64,000 nt of DNA. Source: Pseudomonas sp. HN11 (GTDB lineage: Bacteria > Pseudomonadota > Gammaproteobacteria > Pseudomonadales > Pseudomonadaceae). Made by a program: the position numbers and the translations under genes. The DNA is taken from assembly GCF_021390155.1 (NCBI RefSeq), contig NZ_CP089985.1, positions 4,537,001-4,601,000 of the forward strand. The letters run 5' to 3'. The notes below the pieces were generated by a model, which saw nothing but the letters and a program-made list of their open reading frames with translations, did not search any database and was not told the DNA's origin. Positions 26,600-35,946 of this stretch are shown piece after piece; position 1 is the first letter of the stretch, and the number at the start of each line of letters is the position of its first letter.

Positions 26600-27145
26600 T
26601 TACCACATCAGATCATCCGGGATTTGGTAGGCGGCGTATGGATCATCCTCATCCGGCACCTGGCTTTCCGTCAGGATATTGAGCTGCACGATACGCTCCG
26701 GTGCGCGCTCCTGGATCTTCAGCGCCGCTTCGCGCGGAATCACCTCGTAGCTGCCACCGTGGTGCACGATGGCCAGGGAGCCGTTGCTCAGCTTGTTGCG
26801 CATCAGCGTGTTGACCGACAGGCGCTTGACCTTCTTGTCATCCACGAAGTTGTAGTAGTCCTCGGTGGTCAGCTTGGGCAGGCGCGAAGTCTCGATCAGT
26901 TGCTTGACCTGGGCGGTACGGGCCTTGGCCTCGGCTTTTTCCTGTTGCTGGCGATTGAGTTCCTGATCGCGCTTGACCTTCTCGGCGTGCGCTTCGGCCG
27001 CCAGGCGGGCCTGGGTGTCATCCGCCTCGATCTGGCCTTTGTGGACCAGACGCTGCTGCTTCTGTTTCTCTTTGCCGACCTGCTTGGCCTGCTTTTGGTT
27101 GACCAGACCTGCTTTGAGCAACTGGTCGCGAAGGGAAAGGCTCAT
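26600..27145 (-). CDS. DUF2058 domain protein (YaiL-like)
   Basis: 181 residues. It starts MSLSLRDQLLKAGLVNQKQAKQVGKEKQ, the family opening. A long charged coiled coil spans about 20-90 (KEKQKQQRLVHKGQIEADDTQARLAAEAHAEKVKRDQELNRQQQEKAEAKAR), followed by the conserved domain (DYYNFVDDKKVKRLSVN, LAIVHHGGSYEVIPREAALKI). It is cytoplasmic, and E. coli YaiL is a nucleoprotein or polysome-associated factor by early reports. It lies 25 bases after mazG, in the relA-mazG string. Confidence 0.88.
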   Translation of the reverse strand: MSLSLRDQLLKAGLVNQKQAKQVGKEKQKQQRLVHKGQIEADDTQARLAAEAHAEKVKRDQELNRQQQEKAEAKARTAQVKQLIETSRLPKLTTEDYYNFVDDKKVKRLSVNTLMRNKLSNGSLAIVHHGGSYEVIPREAALKIQERAPERIVQLNILTESQVPDEDDPYAAYQIPDDLMW

Positions 27146-27170
27146 GGTGCTTACTCACTTAGGCAACTGC

Positions 27171-28004
27171 TCAACCGCAGCTGGACAGATTCTTTTCCTG
27201 GCGTTTGGCTTCGCCCCACAGGGCGTCCATCGTTTCGAGGGTGCAATCTTCTATGGATTGGTGCGTATCGCGCAATGCCTGTTCGATAAATCGGAAGCGT
27301 CGTTCGAACTTGGCATTGGCGCCACGCAGCGCGGTTTCCGGGTCGACCCTGAGGTGACGGGCCAGGTTGACTGCCGCGAACAGCAGGTCACCGACCTCAT
27401 CGGCAATGGCCACCGAATCGTTGTCGGCCATGGCTTCGAGCACTTCATCGAGTTCTTCGCGCACATTGTCCACCACCGGCAAGGCCGATGGCCAGTCGAA
27501 GCCGACCTGGCTGGCGCGCTTCTGCAATTTGGCGGCACGGGACAGGGACGGCAGCGCCGTGGGCACATCGTCCAGTAGGGAAAGTTGCTCAGGTGCGTCG
27601 GACTTTTCCGCGCGCTCCTCGGCCTTGATCTGCTCCCAGCGCGCCTTGACCTGTTCTTCACTCAACTGCGGGATATCCAGCGGCGCATACAGATCACCGG
27701 TGGGGAACACATGGGGATGGCGGCGAATGAGCTTGCGCGTGATGCTGTCGATCACCCCGGCAAATTCGAAACGCCCCTCTTCCCGCGCCAGTTGGCTGTA
27801 ATACACCACCTGGAACAACAGGTCGCCCAACTCGCCTTGCAGGTGATCGAAGTCGCCGCGTTCAATGGCGTCGGCCACTTCGTAGGCCTCTTCCAGGGTG
27901 TGCGGGACGATGGTGGCATAGGTTTGCTTGATGTCCCACGGGCACCCGTATTGCGGGTCCCGCAGGCGATTCATCAAGTGCAGCAGGTCATCTAGTGAAT
28001 ACAT
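27171..28004 (-). CDS. mazG: Nucleoside triphosphate pyrophosphohydrolase MazG
   Basis: 277 residues with two MazG domains, as in E. coli MazG. The N-terminal one has the metal-binding EEAYEVADAIERGDFDHLQGELGDLLFQVVYY, the C-terminal one NVREELDEVLEAMADNDSVAIADEVGDLLFAAVNLA. LMNRLRDPQYGCPWDIKQT is the family start. It hydrolyses NTPs and dNTPs to monophosphates and limits ppGpp-related effects in E. coli. It is 140 bases downstream of relA, with a REPIN between. Confidence 0.95.
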   Translation of the reverse strand: MYSLDDLLHLMNRLRDPQYGCPWDIKQTYATIVPHTLEEAYEVADAIERGDFDHLQGELGDLLFQVVYYSQLAREEGRFEFAGVIDSITRKLIRRHPHVFPTGDLYAPLDIPQLSEEQVKARWEQIKAEERAEKSDAPEQLSLLDDVPTALPSLSRAAKLQKRASQVGFDWPSALPVVDNVREELDEVLEAMADNDSVAIADEVGDLLFAAVNLARHLRVDPETALRGANAKFERRFRFIEQALRDTHQSIEDCTLETMDALWGEAKRQEKNLSSCG

Positions 28005-28031
28005 TGATCTCTATCCGCTGAAGATCAAATA

Positions 28032-28118
28032 TGGGAGCGGGCTTGCTCGCGAAAGCAGTGTTTCAGTGCCAACTATATTGACTGACCCACCGCATTCGCG
28101 AGCAAGCCCGCTCCCACA
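28032..28118. repeat. REPIN: two inverted REP sequences
   Basis: TGGGAGCGGGCTTGCTCGCG (28032-28051) and its inverted counterpart ending GCAAGCCCGCTCCCA (28102-28116) flank a 40-base centre, giving a long stem-loop between mazG and relA. This is the typical P. fluorescens REP doublet. RAYT transposases that mobilise such elements are not in this window. Confidence 0.92.
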
Positions 28119-28143
28119 TTTTAGTCCGCGTTCATCCCGCTAA

Positions 28144-30387
28144 TCATGGCGTGCGATTACGCCGCGTCTCGATAATGTTCGGCAACTGGGAAATCCGCCC
28201 CAGCAACCGCCCCAATGCGTCCAGCCCCGGAATCTCGATGGTCAGGGACATCAGCGCGGTGTTGTCTTCTTTGTTCGAGCGGGTATTGACCGCCAGCACG
28301 TTGATCCGCTCGTTGAGCAGCACTTGCGACACGTCACGCAGCAGACCGGAACGGTCGTACGCACGGATGATGATGTCCACCGGGTAGGTGAGTACCGGCA
28401 CCGGCCCCCAACTGACCTGGATGATGCGCTCCGGCTCGCGCCCACCCAGTTGCAGCACCGAGGCGCAGTCCTGGCGGTGAATGCTCACGCCACGGCCCTG
28501 GGTGATATAGCCGACAATCGCATCCCCCGGCAATGGCTGGCAGCAACCGGCGATTTGCGTGAGCAGGTTGCCAACGCCCTGGATCTGGATATCGCCGCGC
28601 TTGCCGGGCTTGTAGCCGGTGGCCTTGCGCGGAATCAACTCCAGTTGCTCGTTGCCGCGCTCTGGCTCCACCAACTGCTGGGCCAGGTTGACCAGTTGGG
28701 CCAGGCGCAAATCGCCGGCCCCCAGGGCAGCGAACATGTCTTCGGCGATCTTCATGTTGGCTTTTTCGGCCAACTTGTCGAAGTCCACCTGAGGCAGGCC
28801 CAGGCGCCCCAACTCGCGTTCAAGCAAGGTTTTACCGGCGGCGACGTTCTGGTCGCGCGCCTGCAATTTGAACCAGTGGACGATCTTCGCCCGCGCCCGC
28901 GACGTGGTGATGTAGCCCAGGTTCGGGTTGAGCCAGTCCCGACTCGGCGTGCCGTGCTTGCTGGTGATGATCTCGACCTGTTCACCGGTCTGCAGGCTGT
29001 AGTTGAGCGGCACGATGCGCCCGTTGATCTTCGCGCCCCGGCAGTTGTGGCCGATCTCGGTGTGTACGCGGTAGGCGAAGTCCAGCGGTGTGGCGCCCTT
29101 CGGCAGGTCGATGGCGTGGCCGTCCGGGGTGAAGATATAGACCCGGTCCGGTTCGATATCCACCCGCAGCTGTTCGGCCAGGCCGCCGATGTCGCCGAGT
29201 TCTTCGTGCCATTCCAGCACTTGGCGCAGCCAGGAGATTTTCTCTTCGTACTGGTTGGAGCCAGCCTTGACGTCGGTACCTTTGTAGCGCCAGTGCGCGC
29301 ACACGCCCAGCTCGGCCTCTTCGTGCATGGCATGGGTGCGGATCTGCACTTCCAACACCTTGCCCTCGGGGCCGATCACGGCGGTGTGCAGCGAGCGATA
29401 ACCGTTTTCCTTGGGGTTGGCGATGTAGTCGTCGAACTCCTTGGGGATGTGTCGCCACAGGGTGTGGACAATGCCAAGCGCGGTGTAGCAGTCGCGCATC
29501 TCCGGCACCAGCACGCGCACGGCACGTACGTCGTAGATCTGACTGAAGGCCAGGCCCTTGCGCTGCATTTTGCGCCAGATGGAATAGATGTGTTTGGCGC
29601 GGCCGCTGATGTCGGCTTCGACGCCAGTGGCCTGCAACTCGGAGCGCAGCTGGCCCATCACGTCGCTGATGAAACGCTCACGGTCAAGCCGCCGCTCATG
29701 CAGCAGTGTTGCAATCTGTTTGTATTGATCGGGTTCGAGGTAGCGGAAGGACAAGTCCTCCAGCTCCCACTTGATATGGCCGATGCCCAGGCGGTGCGCC
29801 AGCGGCGCGTAAATGTCGAAGACTTCACGGGCAACACGGTTGCGCTTTTCGTCGTCGGCGGTCTTTACCGCCCGAATCGCGCAAGTGCGCTCGGCCAGCT
29901 TGATCAGCGCGACGCGTACATCGTCGACCATCGCCACGAGCATTTTGCGCAGGTTTTCTACCTGGCCTTGGGTGCCCAGTACCATGGACTGACGCGGACT
30001 GAGGCTGGCACTGATCGCCGCCATGCGCAGCACGCCATCAATCAGTTTGGCCACCACGGAGCCGAAACGCTGGCCAACGGTCGCCAACTGAATGTGCCCT
30101 TCACGCACGCCGCGATAGAGCACGGCGGCGATCAGCGAATCCTGGTCCAGCTTGAGATCGGCGAGGATCTCGGCGATTTCCAACCCGGTGCGAAAGCTTG
30201 AAGTGCCCTCGGCCCACAGGTTCTTGGCCGCATTGTCTTGCTGCTCAGACTCACGAGCGAACTCGCAGGCTGCTTTCAAGGCTTCACGGTCCAGTGCCGG
30301 GTCGACACTGATGGCATGATCCAGCCATGCCTCGAGATTGATACTGCCGTCGGTGTTGATCGGCTGGTGTGCTCTCACCTGTACCAT
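28144..30387 (-). CDS. relA: GTP pyrophosphokinase RelA
   Basis: 747 residues. The N-terminal HD hydrolase region is degenerate (VLYRGVREG where SpoT has the metal-binding HDVVED), marking it as the synthetase-only RelA branch. The synthetase domain (RYGD-type region; VRAVRVLVPEMRDCYTALGIVH and GYRSLHTAVIGPEG) is intact. TGS (VYIFTPDGHAIDLPKGATPLDFAYRVHTEIG) and C-terminal ACT domains (SLTIEIPGLDALGRLLGRISQLPNI) follow. It makes (p)ppGpp on ribosomes stalled with uncharged tRNA. Neighbours rlmD and mazG are standard for pseudomonads. Confidence 0.96.
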   Translation of the reverse strand: MVQVRAHQPINTDGSINLEAWLDHAISVDPALDREALKAACEFARESEQQDNAAKNLWAEGTSSFRTGLEIAEILADLKLDQDSLIAAVLYRGVREGHIQLATVGQRFGSVVAKLIDGVLRMAAISASLSPRQSMVLGTQGQVENLRKMLVAMVDDVRVALIKLAERTCAIRAVKTADDEKRNRVAREVFDIYAPLAHRLGIGHIKWELEDLSFRYLEPDQYKQIATLLHERRLDRERFISDVMGQLRSELQATGVEADISGRAKHIYSIWRKMQRKGLAFSQIYDVRAVRVLVPEMRDCYTALGIVHTLWRHIPKEFDDYIANPKENGYRSLHTAVIGPEGKVLEVQIRTHAMHEEAELGVCAHWRYKGTDVKAGSNQYEEKISWLRQVLEWHEELGDIGGLAEQLRVDIEPDRVYIFTPDGHAIDLPKGATPLDFAYRVHTEIGHNCRGAKINGRIVPLNYSLQTGEQVEIITSKHGTPSRDWLNPNLGYITTSRARAKIVHWFKLQARDQNVAAGKTLLERELGRLGLPQVDFDKLAEKANMKIAEDMFAALGAGDLRLAQLVNLAQQLVEPERGNEQLELIPRKATGYKPGKRGDIQIQGVGNLLTQIAGCCQPLPGDAIVGYITQGRGVSIHRQDCASVLQLGGREPERIIQVSWGPVPVLTYPVDIIIRAYDRSGLLRDVSQVLLNERINVLAVNTRSNKEDNTALMSLTIEIPGLDALGRLLGRISQLPNIIETRRNRTP

Positions 30388-30506
30388 CTTGCTTACCTTC
30401 CCTACGACGCACCTCTGATGCGCCAGAATTCATCGCCGACCTTGTACTGCTCCCTGGCAGATCACAGGCCCTGGAGACGACAGGCCGGTCGGATTAAACG
30501 GGCATC

Positions 30507-31859
30507 CTAGCCCGCTTCAAATAACGCCATGGCCTCGACATGCGCGGTCTGCGGAAACATGTCGAGGATCCCGGCACGTTTTAGCCGGTAGCCTTGCTTG
30601 ACCAACTCAACCGTGTCCCGCGCCAGCGTGGCCGGGTTGCAGGACACATACACCAGACGCTTGGCCCCCAGGGTAGCCAGCTTGCGCACAACCTCCAGGG
30701 CACCATCGCGGGGTGGGTCCAAGAGTACCGCAGAAAAGCCCTGTTTGGCCCATTTCGCGTCAGTCAAAGGCTGGGACAAATCGGCCTGAAAAAACTGCAC
30801 ATTATGCAAATCGTTGCTGACAGCGTTGACGGCCGCCCGGTCCACCATGGTCTGCACGCCTTCCACCGCCACCACTTCACGCACCTGACGCGCCAGTGGC
30901 AGGGCGAAGTTGCCCAGACCGCAAAACAGGTCCAGCACCCGTTCGTCGGGTTGTGGCGCCAGCCATTCCAGTGCCTGGGCAACCATCGCTTCATTGACCC
31001 CGGCGTTGACCTGGACAAAATCTGCGGGCCGGTAAGCCAGCTCCAGATCCCAGTGATCCAATCGAAACCCGAGCACCGAATCGGCGTCCACCGGTTCGGG
31101 CTGGCCCTCGCCATGCAGCCACAATTGGGCTTCATGGAAGGCGCAGAACTCTTTCAGCACCTGCAGGTCCGCTTCCGACAACGGCGCCATGTGCCGCAGC
31201 AACACGGCGATGGACGTACCGCTGAACAACTCCACATGCCCCAACGCCTGGGGTTTGCTCAAGCAGCGCAACATGTTAGGCAGACGCTGCATGATCGGTT
31301 GCAAGGCCTGTACCAGCACCGGGCAATCGTCGATGGCGACGATGTCCTGGCTGGCCACGGCGCGGAAACCCACTTCCAGGTGTTTCGCCTTGGCATCCCA
31401 ACGCACGGCCACGCGGGCACGGCGACGGTAGCCGAATTCCGGCCCGTTCAAAGGCGCGGCCCACTCCTGCGGTTCGACACCCGCCACGCGGGACAGTTGC
31501 TCGGCGAGCATGCGCTGTTTCAGGGCAAGCTGTTCGCCATGGGGCAAGTGCTGCACGCTGCAACCGCCGCAGCGGCCGACATGGGCGCACGGCGTCGGGC
31601 GACGCAATTCGCTGGCCTTGAACACCCGCTCGGTACGCGCCTCGACAATCTTGCCGTGAGCACCCAACACCCGCGCCTCGACTTCTTCGCCGGCCAGCGC
31701 GCCATTTACAAACCAGGTACGGCCTTCAAAGAACACGATGCCCCGCCCGTCATTGGCCAAGCGCTCGATGGTCAGGCGCTGTTTCTTGCCCACAGGGATC
31801 TGCGGGGCCCGGCTGCCGCCCGTCGGTTGGAAGCGCAGGCCTCTCTCGTGCTTGGCCAT
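30507..31859 (-). CDS. rlmD: 23S rRNA (uracil-C5)-methyltransferase RlmD
   Basis: 450 residues. An N-terminal TRAM domain (about 20-75) is followed by the [4Fe-4S] cysteines in [14 protein letters not shown], then a SAM-binding core with [16 protein letters not shown]. The catalytic motif is [12 protein letters not shown], preceded by LLDPPRDG. It methylates the position corresponding to U1939 in 23S rRNA. Older name rumA. Its start shares one base with the cysM stop (TGATG), so the two genes are coupled. Confidence 0.96.
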   Translation of the reverse strand: MAKHERGLRFQPTGGSRAPQIPVGKKQRLTIERLANDGRGIVFFEGRTWFVNGALAGEEVEARVLGAHGKIVEARTERVFKASELRRPTPCAHVGRCGGCSVQHLPHGEQLALKQRMLAEQLSRVAGVEPQEWAAPLNGPEFGYRRRARVAVRWDAKAKHLEVGFRAVASQDIVAIDDCPVLVQALQPIMQRLPNMLRCLSKPQALGHVELFSGTSIAVLLRHMAPLSEADLQVLKEFCAFHEAQLWLHGEGQPEPVDADSVLGFRLDHWDLELAYRPADFVQVNAGVNEAMVAQALEWLAPQPDERVLDLFCGLGNFALPLARQVREVVAVEGVQTMVDRAAVNAVSNDLHNVQFFQADLSQPLTDAKWAKQGFSAVLLDPPRDGALEVVRKLATLGAKRLVYVSCNPATLARDTVELVKQGYRLKRAGILDMFPQTAHVEAMALFEAG

Positions 31860-32761
31860 CAGTTGGGTTCGTCGAAGATGCCGGTCGACAGGTAGCGGTC
31901 GCCTCGGTCACAGATGATCGCGACGATCACTGCGTTTTTCACTTCTTGGGACAAGCGCAACATACCGGCCACGGCGCCGCCGGAGGACACGCCACAGAAG
32001 ATGCCCTCTTCACGGGCCAGGCGGCGGGTAGTATCTTCGGCTTCACGCTGGGCCATGTCGATGATGCGGTCCACGCGGGTCGAATTGTAGATCTTCGGCA
32101 GATACTCTTCGGGCCAGCGGCGGATACCGGGGATGGCCGCGCCTTCCATCGGTTGCAGGCCGACGATCTGGATCGCCGGGTTCTGCTCCTTGAGGTAGCG
32201 CGAGTTGCCCATGATCGTACCGGTGGTGCCCATGGAGCTGACGAAATGGGTGATGGTGCCCGCGGTCTGCTGCCAGATTTCCGGGCCGGTGGTGGTGTAG
32301 TGCGCCTCGGGGTTGTCACCGTTGGCGAACTGATCCAGCACCAGGCCACGGCCTTCGACAGCCATGCGTTCGGCCAGATCGCGCGCGCCTTCCATGCCCT
32401 CTTCCTGGGTCACCAGGATCAGCTGGGCACCGTAGGCGGTCATCGCCGCCTTGCGCTCGGCGCTACCGTTGTCGGGCATGATCAGGATCATCTTGTAACC
32501 CTTGATCGCGGCGGCCATGGCCAGGGCGATCCCGGTATTACCCGAGGTGGCTTCGATCAGAGTGTCGCCCGGCTTGATCTGTCCGCGCAGCTCGGCGCGG
32601 GTGATCATCGACAACGCCGGGCGGTCCTTCACGGAACCGGCCGGGTTGTTCCCTTCGAGCTTGAGCAATAGGGTATTGCTGGTCTCACCCGCCATGCGTT
32701 GCAAGCGGACCAGGGGTGTGTTGCCGACGCAATCGGCGATTGTTGGGTACTGCAAGGTCAT
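31859..32761 (-). CDS. cysM: Cysteine synthase B
   Basis: 300 residues from the ATG at 32761 ([21 protein letters not shown]), the usual start; the 22 extra upstream codons are rejected. The PLP lysine is in [15 protein letters not shown] and the phosphate-binding loop in [32 protein letters not shown] and CGVSSGGAV are conserved. It makes cysteine from O-acetylserine and sulfide or S-sulfocysteine from thiosulfate. A perfect 19-bp dyad lies about 80 bases upstream of its start, possibly a CysB-type site. Confidence 0.95.
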   Translation of the reverse strand: MTLQYPTIADCVGNTPLVRLQRMAGETSNTLLLKLEGNNPAGSVKDRPALSMITRAELRGQIKPGDTLIEATSGNTGIALAMAAAIKGYKMILIMPDNGSAERKAAMTAYGAQLILVTQEEGMEGARDLAERMAVEGRGLVLDQFANGDNPEAHYTTTGPEIWQQTAGTITHFVSSMGTTGTIMGNSRYLKEQNPAIQIVGLQPMEGAAIPGIRRWPEEYLPKIYNSTRVDRIIDMAQREAEDTTRRLAREEGIFCGVSSGGAVAGMLRLSQEVKNAVIVAIICDRGDRYLSTGIFDEPN

Positions 32762-32841
32762 GGCGTATTCGCAATCCAGACTGCGGGGGCGAACATCATA
32801 CCGGGAAAGGCCGACGGACCATATCACGCAAAGTGCGGTGA

Positions 32842-32860
32842 TTATTCCTTAAAGGAATAA
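32842..32860. promoter_or_regulatory. Perfect dyad upstream of cysM
   Basis: TTATTCCTT-A-AAGGAATAA is an exact 19-bp inverted repeat between cysM and the tapT stop, 81 bases upstream of cysM. I associate such TTCC...GGAA dyads with sulfur-related LysR regulators such as CysB, but the assignment is tentative. It might instead act as a short hairpin in the tapT 3' region. Confidence 0.55.
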
Positions 32861-32872
32861 GGCGCCGAATGG

Positions 32873-33469
32873 TCACCGTTCGCCATGGTTGCGCTGGAAC
32901 ACATCAGCCCCCATCGCCGCAATCTGGCCGTCGATCAACGCATCGAAGGGTTTGAGCAAAGGCACGAACGATGCTGGCGATTCCAGGACCTCCAACGCCT
33001 GCACGATCGCTTCAACCGTCGACAATGCGCCGGGGTCGGGTGCCTTGCGCAGCCGATAACGGGACACCGCGCCGTCGGCCAATGCCACCCTGGGCAACGC
33101 CGCCAATGACGGGTTGAGGTGCAAGAGCTTGCGTGCCTTGCGCCAGGTGCCGTCGGGGACCACCAGCAGCAACGGCTGATCACCCGGCGCGTAGGCTTGC
33201 AACGGCTCGGCGCCGTCAGCCGGAAACAGCAGCCGTGCCTGGTAGCCGGGCACATTCAGCAATGTCGGCAGATCCTCAAACACCTCGCCCACCACCAACT
33301 GCGTATTATTCAAACCCAGCGCCGCCAGCCGTGCGGTATTGAGCGCATGGTTGACCTCGCTCGGATGCTGCAACAGCAACACGCGCGTGCGGCTGTCGAG
33401 ATTGGGGATCAGCGCGCACAGGCAGTGGGCGACAGGCCTGAGGCAGCGGGAACACTGGGGTCTGGACAT
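32873..33469 (-). CDS. tapT: tRNA-uridine aminocarboxypropyltransferase (DTW domain)
   Basis: 198 residues. The DTW motif appears as VVPDGTWRKARKLL (about residues 104-117), and four cysteines at the start (CSRCLRPVAHCLC) resemble a zinc site. LQHPSEVNHALNTARLAALGL is conserved in the family. It transfers the aminocarboxypropyl group of SAM to uridine 47 in tRNA variable loops (acp3U). Formerly YfiP. It is upstream of cysM on the same strand, 111 bases apart, probably transcribed separately. Confidence 0.88.
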   Translation of the reverse strand: MSRPQCSRCLRPVAHCLCALIPNLDSRTRVLLLQHPSEVNHALNTARLAALGLNNTQLVVGEVFEDLPTLLNVPGYQARLLFPADGAEPLQAYAPGDQPLLLVVPDGTWRKARKLLHLNPSLAALPRVALADGAVSRYRLRKAPDPGALSTVEAIVQALEVLESPASFVPLLKPFDALIDGQIAAMGADVFQRNHGER

Positions 33470-33475
33470 GGTTTT

Positions 33476-34369
33476 TCAGGCCTGGTTGAGCTGGGCTTTG
33501 AGCAAATCACGGAAGGTCTGGATCAGCGGTTCGCGGCTGCGGCCACGGCGCATGATCATCGAGAACGGCGCCTGATAGCCGAAGGTCGCCGGCAGCAACA
33601 CACGCAGATCGCCCTTGTCGGCCCAGGCCTGGGCGTAATGTTCGGGCAAATAGCCGATGTAGGCACCGGACAGCACCAGGATCAACTGCGCCTCCATACT
33701 TTCAACGGTCGCCGCGCTGTGTTTGAAACCGTGCCGCGCCAATTCCGCCTGGCTCCAGTAGCCGCGACCGACCATGCGTTGTTGCGTGATCACCTGCTCG
33801 GGAATACGTCGTTCGTTAAATAAGGGGTGACGGGTACTGCAATACAACCAGTGTTGCTCGCGGTACAGCGGCATGTAGATCAGCCCGCTCATGCGGTTGG
33901 AAAAGGCGCCGATGGCCAGGTCCAGGCGGTTGTCCTGCACGCCCAGTTGCAGTTCATAAGGGCTCATCACCGACAGGTGCAGGTGCACCGCCGGGTGTTC
34001 CAGGCTGTAGGCGCCGATCACTTCGGCGAAGGGCAGGGCTTTGTCGCTGACGGTGGAGTCCAGGACACCCAGTTTCAGCGTGCCGCGCAACTCGCCCTTC
34101 AACGCCGCTGCGTATTGCTCGAAGCCTTCCAGTTCGCCCAGAAGGCGCAAGGTTTCCTGATGAAACAGCTCGCCCTTGCTGGTCAGGCTGAACCCGCCCC
34201 GCCCGCGATGACACAGTACCAGACCCAACGCTGCTTCCAGCTGGCTCATGTAGGTGCTGATAGCCGACGTGGACAGGTTGAGTTCGTGCTGGGCATTGGC
34301 GAACCCTTGGTGCCGCACGACGCTGACGAAGATGCGCAGGAGTTTCAGGTCGGGCAGAGCGTTGGCCAT
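33476..34369 (-). CDS. gbuR: LysR regulator of the guanidinobutyrase genes
   Basis: 297 residues from the ATG at 34369; 16 upstream codons extend into REP-like sequence and are rejected. The N-terminal helix-turn-helix is clear (LKLLRIFVSVVRHQGFANAQHELNLSTSAISTYMSQLEAALG, about residues 9-50). The effector-binding domain follows (about 90-290). It is divergent from gbuA and matches the gbuA-gbuR arrangement I remember in P. aeruginosa, so GbuR is the likely identity. A 24-bp dyad lies between it and gbuA at 34443-34466. It probably activates gbuA in response to 4-guanidinobutyrate. Confidence 0.85.
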   Translation of the reverse strand: MANALPDLKLLRIFVSVVRHQGFANAQHELNLSTSAISTYMSQLEAALGLVLCHRGRGGFSLTSKGELFHQETLRLLGELEGFEQYAAALKGELRGTLKLGVLDSTVSDKALPFAEVIGAYSLEHPAVHLHLSVMSPYELQLGVQDNRLDLAIGAFSNRMSGLIYMPLYREQHWLYCSTRHPLFNERRIPEQVITQQRMVGRGYWSQAELARHGFKHSAATVESMEAQLILVLSGAYIGYLPEHYAQAWADKGDLRVLLPATFGYQAPFSMIMRRGRSREPLIQTFRDLLKAQLNQA

Positions 34370-34394
34370 GGGGTCTCCGAAGGCACACACAAAT

Positions 34395-34410
34395 CCTGTG
34401 GGAGCAAGCC
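34395..34410. repeat. Degenerate REP half-element
   Basis: CCTGTGGGAGCAAGCC is a REP core without the matching second arm, 26 bases upstream of gbuR. It resembles the hairpin at 51548-51581. Confidence 0.6.
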
Positions 34411-34442
34411 ACCACACATTTGAACCGAGTTTACCTCAAGCA

Positions 34443-34466
34443 TTAGTTTAGAAAAATCTGAACTAA
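34443..34466. promoter_or_regulatory. Near-perfect 24-bp dyad in the gbuR-gbuA intergenic region
   Basis: TTAGTTTAGA (34443-34452), a four-base AAAA centre and TCTGAACTAA (34457-34466) pair with one mismatch. It lies 74 bases from the gbuR start and 84 from gbuA, as expected for a LysR-type activator site that also represses its own gene. Confidence 0.7.
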
Positions 34467-34549
34467 GTATTTGCCCGTGCCGATTCTTTCGTTTCCACGT
34501 ATTTCGCAGAATCGGCCCCTAATAAACAAAACAACGATGAGGCACTCCC

Positions 34550-35500
34550 GTGGACAAGATTTTCCACCAACCACTGGGCGGCAACGAAATGCCGCGCTTC
34601 GCCGGCATCGCCACCATGATGCGTCTTCCCCACCTGCAAACGGCCAAGGGCCTGGATGCCGCCTTTATCGGCGTGCCTCTGGACATCGGCACCTCGCTGC
34701 GCGCCGGCACCCGATTCGGGCCGCGTGAAATCCGCGCCGAATCCGTGATGATCCGCCCCTACAACATGGCCACCGGCGCTGCGCCGTTCGACTCGCTGTC
34801 GGTTGCCGACATTGGCGACGTGGCGATCAACACCTTCAACCTGCTCGACGCCGTGCGCATCATCGAAGAAGCCTACGACGAGATCCTTGAGCACGACGTG
34901 ATCCCGATGACGTTGGGCGGCGACCACACCATTACCCTGCCGATCCTGCGGGCGATCCACAAGAAACACGGCAAGGTCGGGCTGGTGCACATTGATGCTC
35001 ACGCCGACGTCAACGACCATATGTTCGGCGAGAAAATCGCCCATGGCACCACCTTCCGCCGCGCGGTGGAAGAAGGCTTGCTCGATTGTGACCGTGTGGT
35101 GCAAATCGGCCTGCGCGCCCAGGGCTACACCGCCGAAGACTTCAACTGGAGCCGCAAACAGGGCTTCCGTGTGGTCCAGGCCGAAGAATGTTGGCACCAC
35201 TCCCTCGCACCGCTGATGGCCGAAGTGCGTGAAAAAGTCGGCGGCGGCCCGGTGTACCTGAGCTTTGACATCGACGGCATCGACCCCGCCTGGGCGCCGG
35301 GCACCGGCACCCCGGAAATCGGCGGACTGACCACTATCCAGGCGATCGAGATCATCCGCGGTTGCCAGGGCCTCGACCTGATTGGTTGCGATCTGGTAGA
35401 AGTTTCGCCGCCCTACGACACCACCGGTAACACCTCACTGCTGGGCGCCAACTTGCTGTACGAAATGCTCTGCGTACTGCCTGGCGTGGCGCATCGCTGA
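34550..35500 (+). CDS. gbuA: 4-Guanidinobutyrase (ureohydrolase)
   Basis: 316 residues from a GTG at 34550, with GATGAGG eight bases upstream. It hydrolyses 4-guanidinobutyrate to 4-aminobutyrate and urea, part of arginine and agmatine breakdown. The arginase/agmatinase fold is evident: GGDHTITLP, VGLVHIDAHADVND and SFDIDGIDPAWAPGTGTPE give the two-manganese ligands. It is close to the gbuA sequence I remember from P. aeruginosa, including NEMPRFAGIATMMRLP. It heads an apparent operon with an NTF2-like gene and two transporter genes. Confidence 0.9.
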   Translation: MDKIFHQPLGGNEMPRFAGIATMMRLPHLQTAKGLDAAFIGVPLDIGTSLRAGTRFGPREIRAESVMIRPYNMATGAAPFDSLSVADIGDVAINTFNLLDAVRIIEEAYDEILEHDVIPMTLGGDHTITLPILRAIHKKHGKVGLVHIDAHADVNDHMFGEKIAHGTTFRRAVEEGLLDCDRVVQIGLRAQGYTAEDFNWSRKQGFRVVQAEECWHHSLAPLMAEVREKVGGGPVYLSFDIDGIDPAWAPGTGTPEIGGLTTIQAIEIIRGCQGLDLIGCDLVEVSPPYDTTGNTSLLGANLLYEMLCVLPGVAHR

Positions 35501-35925
35501 TGAGCGCCCACGAGGTGCTGCAAGCCGCCGCCGGCCTAGTGGCGGCCTTCGCCCGCAATGACCGCGCTGCCTACTTCGGCGCGTTCACGGCGGACGCCAG
35601 CTTTGTGTTCTACACCCTGCCCCAGCCGCTGCTCAGTCGCGATGCCTACCAGGCGTTGTGGGACAGCTGGCGTCAGGACGAGGGGTTCGAGGTGCTGTCC
35701 TGCACGTCGAGCAACGCCTTTGTCAGCCTGCAGGGTGACGTGGCGATTTTCATGCATGACGTGGCCACTGAGCTGCGCATGAACGGGGAGCAATTCAATA
35801 GCCAGGAACGCGAGACCATTGTCTTCAAACGGCAAGGGTTTGGCGCAGAACAACAACAACAAGGCCTGTGGCTGGCCTGTCACGAACATTTGTCCGCTAT
35901 GCCGGAAGGGCTGCCGCCCCCTTAG
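35500..35925 (+). CDS. NTF2-like/SnoaL-fold protein of the gbu operon
   Basis: 141 residues; its ATG shares one base with the gbuA stop (TGATG), indicating coupling. The fold pattern (AAGLVAAFARNDRAAYFGAFTADASFVFYTLPQPL, WRQDEGFEVLSCTSSNAFV, GLWLACHEHLSAMPEG) matches the NTF2/DUF4440 superfamily. Such proteins often bind small ligands or act as isomerases or lyases. A homologue sits in the same place in P. aeruginosa, as I recall. Its role in guanidinobutyrate metabolism is unknown. Confidence 0.8.
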   Translation: MSAHEVLQAAAGLVAAFARNDRAAYFGAFTADASFVFYTLPQPLLSRDAYQALWDSWRQDEGFEVLSCTSSNAFVSLQGDVAIFMHDVATELRMNGEQFNSQERETIVFKRQGFGAEQQQQGLWLACHEHLSAMPEGLPPP

Positions 35926-35946
35926 CCAATGTGATCGGAGCAGATC

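Noticed and set aside
28324..30201. Open frame of 625 codons on the plus strand
   Set aside because: It lies wholly antisense to relA, which has all its domains; the translation is rich in the His, Gln and Val typical of antisense GC-rich reading.
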